DNA from: Liolophura sinensis
Lineage: Eukaryota; Mollusca; Polyplacophora; Chitonida; Chitonidae
Assembly (NCBI RefSeq): GCF_032854445.1
Contig: NC_088302.1
Coordinates: 45,790,521 to 45,854,520, forward strand
Length of the DNA stretch: 64,000 bases
Reading direction: 5' to 3'
The translations under genes and the position numbers were made by a program. Within the stretch, counting starts at the first letter, position 1, and every line of letters begins with the position of its first letter. Below the pieces are notes generated by a model. The model ran no database searches. It was not told the DNA's origin and saw only the letters and a program-made list of their open reading frames with translations. Below, in pieces: positions 56,004-64,000 of the stretch.

Positions 56004-58499
56004 CAATGTGTACCAAAGGATATCACTGAACAAATTCAACAGCTCATGCCATCCAAACTGTGTGATAATTAGTGTGTAGTTCCTCTTTAGAGGATCGGAT
56101 ATTGTGTCTCAGAATGATGTTATTAAAATGGATTGTAGAATTTAACAAATTTGATGTACGTTCAGGGTTGTAGTGTATAATGATCAGTATGTACACATCT
56201 ATTGAATGGATAATGGATAAATAACAAGGCAGATTTTTCTTAAAATTCCCCTCGGTTCCACGATTGAAGGTAACTTGAAAATATTGGAATGTAGTGAATG
56301 TAGACGTACTGATATAAATTCCAGTTACTGTTTTATGATTTGGAAGTGAAGATTTTTTCAGCATTCATGGTGCTATGACATTAAGTGTTTTTTGAGTTTG
56401 AGGGATGGTTTTGTTTTTCATGTATTCATGTTGAAAAGATACGGTGATTTATCAGGACTCCAATTAACTTGACCTTTTGTTCACATAGATTTTTCTACAT
56501 TAATCTGGTTTTAGTACAACTGTCTCAGGGGTACAAATTTTACGTAACGACAGCTACACATCAATATGTTGTTCTGTACATAAATTTGAGGGGCTTTTCA
56601 TCTCTTATTTTCTGGGATCGGCCTGATTTCCTCCAGTCAGAGATTTGGGGCTGTCATGCCAATGAAATATTGGATAGATTTCCAAACCGTGAGAAAATAC
56701 ATCTATGGGAAACAGAAACTACCCAGAATAAGGTCTGTTCTAATATGGAATATAGAGGAGATATGAAATATTAATGCATTTGGTGTGGCGTTACTTTTAC
56801 TAGTGGCACTGTGATAAATAAGCGTATGCAAAACAGTATGGAAAACAATGAAGTAAACAAAAAGTAAGGCACTTCAAGCCATTTAGTAACTGACAGGCTA
56901 TATACCCAACTTAATCTTCATCACTCATTTTAGCTTGAATGAAGACTAGTTGCATGCAGGTCTTGTTTGCTAAATAATTAAGAGAATAATATATAAAGAT
57001 GTTTAGTATCTAAAAAGTAGCATGGAAACAGACAAGGGTGAAGGATTATTCCCATAGGTTGATGTAAATTTTGATATCTTTATCAAACATTAGATAATCT
57101 GAAATAAATCCATTGTTGCCATATCAATCAGTCTAATATAAATACCTGTAGAAACAGCTGTGACAGGTTCATTTACCAGTGATGTACTGTAATTCTTCAA
57201 CCTTTTCGCATGTTTGCAAGGTGTTTATTCAAGCATATGTTGAAGGCGTCATTCTGTGTAGACTGATAACATTATCAATTTATCAAGTTCTGAAACTGGC
57301 CAATCTAACCAACATAGTTTTGTCTCCATCATCAAATTTAAAATGTACATAAATTGCACTGAAAGTTTCTCTTTCATATGCGAAAAGGTTGAATCAGGGT
57401 AGGCCATTTTAATTTCTTGTCGAGCTGATTCTATGAGAATGAGATGATTGTGCAAATTACCAAAACCTCAGGGAATTGTTTTTTTTTTTTGTTTTTTGGA
57501 TAATTCATCATACTGCTGTTTATAGGCCTGTAGTTAGAGGTGATTGGAAACTCAGAAACACATTTTGTATTGCCTCTGTAAATAATTTAGTCACAACCAG
57601 TATGGAAAGAGCTTAAGAAGCTGCCTCATAGAAACACTTTATTTTCTGGATATAGGATAGGATGTTCCAGTCGCCATTGGTGAGCTGGTAAACCCCGATG
57701 TGTTTTTCTGTGCCAACATTTTTATTACTGTACATCATTTCCTATTTACATATCCAATGTGAAATTGATTTCAAATCTAGTCTAATTCTTATTTCTCTTA
57801 TCAGTGGTCAGAAGAATCGTTGGCTAAGAAATAGATGGATCTTGCTCGGTTGCCAAGCTTAAACAAGTGAATGAATATGTCTTGATCTCTCATTATTTGT
57901 TAATGTCCTATTTTTTGTGAGTAGTTACACATAATGTGAAAGGTGTTTTATAATTACATATTCTTTTGCCTGTTTGAACCTTTCTTCTACTCCAAAATAT
58001 GTAATATACTATTTTGAGATGCAGTTGTGTTTAGTATATAGTGAACATGAATTCCCTGTATCAGTATCCAGTGTTTTAATTTGGTCAGTCTAATCCATCA
58101 TGAAAAATTAAACTGTTCATGATCACAAGAAAAATATATTACTTTACAAAGGTTTAGCATTAATAGAAACAAAGCTGTGGTCTCAGAATAAGTTTGTTTA
58201 TTGCTGTGTGAATAATCTGTGTTGTTTGGATGAATTTAACACATTTTGCAGAATTTTGGTGAAAAATTGCTAGATTGTTCTTTTACATGCACATTCATAC
58301 AATGTATGTGCATACAAACTTTGCTGATAAATAGTGGCTTCTGCAGGACCCGTCATGTATTTTGGGTCATAAAATAACTCAATGCATATATATGTGTATA
58401 TTATAAAATAGCTCAGTGTACATAAGTGTATGTTATAAAACAGGTCAGTAGCTTTTGCTGTTACCAGGATGTATTGCCATAACATACTGGCTGTGTATA

Positions 58500-58602
58500 T
58501 GTGTGTTATAAAATACTTGATTTAAGCGATATGTATTTTATAACACCACACACACGTACATACGTAACAATGCGTATAACATACGCACACACACACACGG
58601 TA
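58500..58602. repeat. CA/TG-rich microsatellite-like stretch
   Basis: Short (CACA)n runs at 58546-58558 and 58586-58599 among TATGTGTRT elements in the AtuA-TOMM5 gap. Confidence 0.6.
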
Positions 58603-59610
58603 TGGCAGTATACTCTGACGCCGTGAGCTTTTGAGGTATTGTATAATATTAGATTTAAATGGTGGTTACAGTGTGAAACTTAGTATGTTACTAACATCAC
58701 TCCACTTTTGTTTTTATATTCAGGTCTATAAACTGTCAGTATTTGTGATCACAAGAAATTTATGAAGATGCAACATAGAATTGTTTTTTGTGCCAGGTTT
58801 AAAATTAACAAAATAAACAACAAATGCCAGGTACCCATGACAGGAGTGTTGTTTGCAAATGTTGTGTATTATTGTCAGTAATACAGATTTGTGCACGATA
58901 CAATACGAAAAATTATCCAAGCCATGGAAACTTTTTTTTTTTAACTTACAAAAAATATACCTTGGTTTGGCCTAAAATTTTGTCCACGGCTACTTTACTC
59001 AGATTGCTGGATTCTGGGTTTTCTGTAATTTTAGAAGGGCATTTTGAGAACTGTGTGAAAAGTAGGATGATATAGGATAGTAGGAAAATGCAAGTTTCAC
59101 CACCATAAGTCATATTTTATTATCTTTGTTTACCTCTGAAAATGTTCTTTTTGGCAAAATTGTAGGCCCAATCCAGTAAAGTATACTACATGTACTGTAA
59201 CAAATCGTGACAGGTGATGCAAGAAGAGAAATTGATTAAAATGGATGAAAAGAAACTCATCTGTGAAATCATGGCCTATTATCTCGGATCTTACATTAAA
59301 GTTGTTACAATGCTCCACACTACATTGTACTCATCCATACTTCGTTGTGTTCTACGTGTCTGAGGCAAAAAGGTATGTGAAATGTCTCAACCAAAAATAA
59401 CCAGTCCCTCTTGCATAGGGAATGCACAGATTCCGTTTTATCAGTGGGTAAGGTTTTCATGGCTGATTTCAAAACTTAGCCCAACTAAAAATTTATATAT
59501 TTAATTGATGGTTGACACCATACAAAAGCATTAACTTACACGATGAGTGTGTGGCATAAACCACCTATATTTGGCAAATTACTAGAACACATTGCCTCAT
59601 GTGGCATAGA

Positions 59611-59880
59611 TTTTTTTTTTTTTTTTTTTTGATTGGTGTTTTACGCCGTACTCAAGAATATTTCACTTATACGACGGCGGCCAGCATTATGGTGGGTGGA
59701 AACCGGGCAGAGCCCGGGGGAAACCCACGACCATCCGCAGGTTGCTGGCAGACCTTCCCACTTACGGCGGAGAGGAAGCCAGCATGAGCTGGACTTGAAC
59801 TCACAGCGACCGCATTGGTGAGAGGCTTCTGGGTCATTACGCTGCGCTAGCGCGCTAACCGACTGAGCCACGGAGGCCCC
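59611..59880 (-). mobile_element. tRNA-derived SINE, youngest-looking copy, 14-bp TSD
   Basis: Full head and body; TCATGTGGCATAGA at 59597-59610 and 59881-59894. Its tail is a pure ~20-nt homopolymer rather than AATAAATA. Intergenic. Confidence 0.92.
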
Positions 59881-60623
59881 TCATGTGGCATAGACATATG
59901 CACGATATATAATATTGTTGGAAGACACATGGTCTTACACGCTGAACATTAGGACAACACAAATGGCCACTAAGCCATCGTCAACCATTCTGACATCTGT
60001 CACCAAGACCCCAGGAACAAAGAGAGTTTCTTATGTGGTAGCATGCACGAGTTATAATGTCAAAAATATGAATAAAAGAAATGCCACAGAGTTTTTCCAT
60101 TTCACACCTTTTTTACTCCCATTTATAGCCACTTAAGGATTGTTCACTTACATGCATTGTGGTGTAAAGTATTTCTGCAAACATTGTTTCTTTACACATT
60201 TCATACCAAAATGAAAATGAAAAATACCGTTCAAATAAAACATTTCACATGTACTTTGGTGGAACATCACCTAGCTCTCTTCACACTTTCATTTGACCAC
60301 AGAGAATGTAATACATCAAGACCAGATTTTCCAACTATGCACACTTTACTGAAAGATAAATAGATGGAGCCTACAAAATTATATGTATGCATGCAAATCT
60401 GTATACATGCTGGAAACAGAACACAAGTACAATGCTAAGTAACACTGACCAACATGTTATTCACATGAATTCCTCATTTTAAACTGTATTTCCATGATAT
60501 CACGATGACAGTCAGATCGATGCTGGCGCTCTTTAGATGCCTAGTTTCTTGCAGGTCCAATGCCTCTGTTTCTTGTCTGTAAATGTCTGTCTCTTTCTCC
60601 CCTTCACTCCATCAAATCTTTTG

Positions 60624-60655
60624 CTAACTTGCCAGACGATCCAGAGCTAACGGCA
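60624..60655 (-). CDS. TOMM5: TOMM5-like exon 2 and stop
   Basis: Acceptor TTTTTGCAG. Completes a Leu codon, then PLALDRLAS and TAG (60626-60624). The helix crosses the junction smoothly. Confidence 0.58.
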
Positions 60656-61252
60656 CTGCAAAAACAAATTTTGACTGGAATAGACTGCTAAAATAAACAT
60701 AATCAACGTCCTGGAAACGCAATTACAACCCATATAAAGCATTTTGATATGATAAAGAGTTTGCAATGAAATATCATCTTGTATTCATGACATGATATGA
60801 CAATTCAGGAAAATATATAAGTAACAACGCTTGCTGTCCTCGAGAGCTATGTAGAATGCGGGCAAAGACAGTCAAACAGAGATGTGTATATTTTCTGACA
60901 AATGCCGCATAAGGATAACCTTAAAAACACTGTGGACATAAACCTTTAAATTAATTAAACTATGTCCTATTCTCCTCGAAAATTCGCAGCAAGACAACTG
61001 CCTGATATTGTACTTTCATCTGTCGTTAGTTGAGCAAAAAATGTTTATGCGATATGGTGCTTTATATGATACGACAAACTACAGCAGATAAGAAACGGGA
61101 TAGCTTTCAAAGAAACCAACCGATAACCTACACAGTCTTATTACAGTGCATGTGGCGGCAAACATCAGAAATGTCGTCTTTGTGGCAAGTCTGGCCATTT
61201 TTTTCTCTTCATCGGGAGAAATTCTCTCACCCTTCGGTTGTAATCGGATCAT
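60624..61252 (-). CDS. TOMM5: TOMM5-like small subunit of the mitochondrial import (TOM) complex
   Basis: Two coding exons spliced in phase 1 give a 50-residue protein; vertebrate TOMM5 has 51. Seen: a charged N terminus with ISPDEEKKMARL (compare LDPEEMKRKM), one hydrophobic helix (TTFLMFAATCTVIRLLPLAL) and the end LDRLAS (compare KKLDS). The family is a tail-anchored outer-membrane protein that helps assemble or stabilise the TOM pore. Donor T|GTAGGT and acceptor TTTTTGCAG are both good. Its ATG lies 263 bp from that of a divergent plus-strand gene. Identification is by pattern alignment of a short protein, so moderate confidence. Another reading of exon 2, ending KLAKDLME, would need a weaker donor. 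Confidence 0.6.
61132..61252 (-). CDS. TOMM5: TOMM5-like exon 1
   Basis: 121 nt: MIRLQPKGERISPDEEKKMA then RLATKTTFLMFAATCTVIRL, donor GTAGGT. Confidence 0.6.
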
Positions 61253-61515
61253 CTTGAATGAATACTTGTTTGACTTTCCCCTCACAACAACAACAACAAC
61301 AAAACGGCATGGGAGATGACCGGTACCTTGTTGACATTACATACAAATTAATTGTAAAAGGTACGAGTGAATTTTGTGAGCGCCCTCTTGTGGACAGTCG
61401 TTGAATTAATGTCACGAAAGTTCAGTAGGTCACATAGGGATTGCTACAACTTCAGATAAAGTTGAAAAGTTGCATTGCGAAAAGCCGAGAATTCCAAATT
61501 TACAACAAAAGCAAA
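61253..61515. promoter_or_regulatory. Probable divergent promoter with a CTCF-like motif
   Basis: 263 bp between two opposite ATGs. It holds a (CAA)n-like run at 61285-61302 and GCGCCCTCTTGTGG at 61380-61393, which fits the core CTCF consensus (reverse complement CCACAAGAGGGCGC). Occupancy cannot be judged from sequence. Confidence 0.5.
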
Positions 61516-61558
61516 ATGAAGGCGGCATTGTGTTTATTGTCGATGGCAGTCGTTATAG
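61516..61558 (+). CDS. Unknown membrane protein, exon 1
   Basis: 43 nt: MKAALCLLSMAVVI, donor G|GTAAGA. Typical signal-sequence first exon. Confidence 0.5.
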
Positions 61559-63253
61559 GTAAGATGGTTTACAGGACTTGATGTAGTTTATATGACTAGA
61601 TCTATGTACATGTACATAGCTGAACTGAAGATCTGAAGATTCACACATAATGATGTACAATAATCTAGGCTAGTGGGTCCAGTGGCCTCCAACATGGGGT
61701 AGAATTACTCTATGCCTGCATGCAGTACTAGACACGAAGATTGGTTGCACTGGGGTGCCCTCATTTTTTTGTAATTTGTTGAGAGCAAAAAGCAGATTCA
61801 GACTGACAGTGTCTAAAACCTGGGATTAAGATAGGCGCCTGTGTTTATCCCAGGTCATAGATGGCAAAATCATCTGAACGCTATTTATACCAAAATAAAT
61901 AACAAGGCACTTAAAAGACCTAACTTTACTTAACTGAACATAAAACATGGAAAAATAGTTCAATCTCAACCAAACAACTTTCGTTCGAAAAATGACACGT
62001 TAGGCTTTACATTGGTGTATGAATCGACAAGCAAACATGCTTTCACTTGGCTACATGAAGCTGGAAGCCAGTAAGTTTGCAGGTTTTTTGTTTGTTACAC
62101 AAATCCAGTAACAGGGTAAAGACTATCAACATATTAAACTTTTCAGCTCACGTGAGGTATGCAAGCCGTTATAACCACCATATTTCTGCCGTCGACCAAG
62201 TGAAATGTTGTTTTAATAAGAAACTTTGAAGTACCTTAACTGGTTATGGTCTACGGAAGTTATGCAGTTTTCTCTGTTTTTTACTTCGTAAGCGCACAAC
62301 AGAGCAAAACTTTTATCAGTGATGGAATTACAGTGATGGAGGCAAGTTAAAAGCATGTTTGTTTGCCGATTCATAGGCCATTGTAAAGCTTAATATGTCA
62401 GCTTTCGAGCCAGTGTTGTTTGGTTGAGATTGAGGCTGTTTTTCCTTGTGTTATTTCCAGTTATGTAAAGTTGGGTCTTTCATCCCAGGCATTAAAGTTA
62501 TGTACCTTGTTGTATATATTAGCATAAGTAATGGACTTCTGATATTAGGTATAAACAGCTTTCGGATGTTGCTGCCACCTGTGTCCCGGGTGTAGTCCAA
62601 TTTAAGCGAAGTAGATTATTTGTTTTATATCTGTATGCTTACTTTTCCATTCTCTGACTGACAGCTTACTGTCAACATCGACACAAGGATTATCAGATTA
62701 TCATTACATGTATAACTTTTGCAACATATTTAATCATGTCATGGATTCACATATTGTAACTTTTTATTTTCAGTGTTAGTTATCTATAATGCGTCAGGAG
62801 TCATTTATTTATTTAGTATTAAGTATTTCAATAGTTTGGAAAAAAAAGATTGGACTAAATGTACGTATGCAACAGTTAAGTTTTGCACATTAAGTTAGCA
62901 CAATTCTAGGGCTACCCTACTATAACACTATGCTTTAACCTGACAGTTGGTGACATCGCACTGAAATGCTTTGAGTGCTCCATCAAACTCATGCTCTGAA
63001 TATATTCTTTAGTGCGGAAGAGTGGGTGAGTGATGGGGTGGAATTCAACCTTTTCCTAGAGTAGGTGTACCATCATGAAAGCAAAGCAAAACATAGCAGT
63101 GGAGCTTGAGCCAGATGTTTATCTTCGGGTTTACTGCATTTGCAGAGGTATGCTTAAATGCAGTGGTGCACAGTTTATAGACAAATGGGAGCAGGAGGCA
63201 ATAAACATTTATGAGAGGCATGTCTGTTCACAGCGAGTGGTCCCTGACCCTCG
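61516..63253 (+). CDS. Unrecognised signal-anchor/secretory protein, N-terminal three exons (continues past window)
   Basis: Not assigned to a family. The model joins three coding exons in consistent phase. Residues 1-32 form a long hydrophobic stretch (MKAALCLLSMAVVIVLVIYN...) that could be a signal peptide or a type II membrane anchor. Next come a charged KYFNSLEKKDWTKC segment and a Cys-rich part: VELEPDVYLRVYCICRGMLK, CSGAQFIDKWEQEA, ERHVCSQRVVPDPR. Paired cysteines and an N-terminal anchor suggest a lumenal or extracellular protein, as in many Golgi enzymes (inference). The ATG is the first in the exon (AAAATGA). The gene continues beyond 64000 after the GTGAGT donor at 63254. Confidence 0.45.
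62774..62864 (+). CDS. Unknown membrane protein, exon 2
   Basis: Acceptor TTATTTTCAG. Encodes VLVIYNASGVIYLFSIKYF then NSLEKKDWTKC. Two donors 4 nt apart (GTACGT at 62861, GTATGC at 62865); only the second keeps the frame of exon 3. Confidence 0.42.
63065..63253 (+). CDS. Unknown membrane protein, exon 3
   Basis: Acceptor TAG at 63062-63064 (63060-63061 would add one codon), strong donor GTGAGT. Open, protein-like composition with five cysteines. Confidence 0.5.
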
Positions 63254-64000
63254 GTGAGTTAATCAGTGTGTTTAACTGAGAATTGACTGCCTTGGTTCAC
63301 AAGTTATAAGTATATACTTTTTTCCAGGATAGGAAAAAATATCTCTTAACCTCTTATCTTTCCTCTTCACAAGATAATGAAATGGAGAATCAGAATGTGA
63401 AAATGAAAAAAAAAGTGGCAAAACTTAACCCCTGAGGGTGTTACCAAGTAAATCAGAGCAAAACCTGCATAAGGTCAGTGGCTTACCTCTAGCACTGTAG
63501 TTTCTTATAAACAGACCACTGTTGTATAATGGTAGGTAATAGGCCTACATTATTGAACAAATGCTTGGTATTAAACATAATTCAAATAAAATATAGATTA
63601 TCCACTTAGATGAATGACTAACTATATTGAATTTCAGGTTTACAAATTAACAAACAGGTGGGAAGGTCTGTCAGCAACCTGCGGATGGTTGATAGTTCCC
63701 CCAGGCTCTGCCCAATTTACTCCCACCATAATGCTGGTTGCCGTGGTATAAGTGAAATATTTTTGTGTACAGCATAAAACACCTGTCAAATAAATAAATA
63801 CATACATACAACAGACAGGCATATGAAAAGAATCTGTTACTCTAGGCATAAATGTCTCATCTGTTACTATGGACTTGGTTGGCCTGGTTATATGCTGCAG
63901 GGAACATATATATTAATATCAAACACTAACACAAATTTAATGATGACCCAGATTTATGATTCAACGCCTGGGAAAGGAAATGAATAATGCTGGTACTTGA
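63254..64000 (+). other. Intron of the unknown plus-strand gene, cut by window end
   Basis: Follows the GTGAGT donor. Contains a truncated SINE; no further exon recognised. Confidence 0.5.
63655..63810 (+). mobile_element. SINE fragment, 5' truncated
   Basis: Body GTGGTATAAGTGAAATATTT, tail AATAAATAAATACATACATA. Confidence 0.78.

Larger units (their letters stand above)
56004..60623. other. Convergent intergenic region (AtuA-like 3' side to TOMM5-like 3' side)
   Basis: 4.6 kb. Must contain both 3' UTRs. ATTAAA at 56130 and AATAAA near 57103 are possible AtuA polyadenylation signals, unproven. One intact SINE and CA-rich repeats; no convincing gene. Confidence 0.65.

Noticed and set aside
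56469-56774. 101-codon open frame downstream of the AtuA-like gene
   Set aside because: No family resemblance or splice context; probably 3' UTR or chance.
62948-62998. Possible Ly6-like exon (GDIALKCFECS) after a TGACAG acceptor, in phase with exon 1 of the unknown gene
   Set aside because: It hits TGA after about 17 codons with no donor before it; the 62774 exon fits the downstream exon better.
1-64000. CRISPR arrays, operons or bacterial promoters
   Set aside because: The arrays are eukaryotic minisatellites without unique spacers, and the genes are spliced.

Overview
This window is animal nuclear DNA: AT-rich, with spliced genes (GT-AG introns, short exons), tRNA-derived SINEs, fold-back MITEs and minisatellites. 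Protein similarity and the repeat types suggest a marine invertebrate, probably a lophotrochozoan such as a mollusc; that placement is inference. All gene models were spliced by hand and checked for consistent intron phase.

Region 1 (22-39476, minus strand) is most of one large gene, the JIP3/JIP4 scaffold (MAPK8IP3/SPAG9, Sunday driver/UNC-16 family). Thirty coding exons are traced, about 1,345 codons, from the N-terminal RH1 domain at 39476 down to the C-terminal beta-propeller-like domain. The last part of the protein lies before base 1. Three phase-1 microexons (36, 27 and 18 nt) sit just upstream of the central leucine zipper.

Region 2 (39477-39793) is a 317-bp gap between divergent start codons and probably a bidirectional promoter. 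Region 3 (39794-56003, plus strand) is a complete 19-exon gene for a 657-residue AtuA/DUF1446 family protein with a possible mitochondrial presequence.

Region 4 (56004-60623) has no convincing gene and holds one intact SINE. Region 5 is a second divergent pair: a two-exon, 50-residue TOMM5-like gene on the minus strand (61252-60624), and the first three coding exons of an unrecognised membrane-anchored protein on the plus strand (61516-63253, running on past the window).

The most unusual feature is shared by three introns, one in the JIP gene and two in the AtuA gene. Each holds a minisatellite whose repeat unit is a copy of the preceding exon's 3' end plus its 5' splice site (63/64-bp, 38-bp and 140-bp units). 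These introns therefore contain strings of decoy or spare splice donors. Two of the gene products plausibly relate to mitochondria (TOMM5 and perhaps the AtuA-like protein). The JIP protein is a motor and JNK scaffold. Nothing in the sequence links the genes into one pathway.
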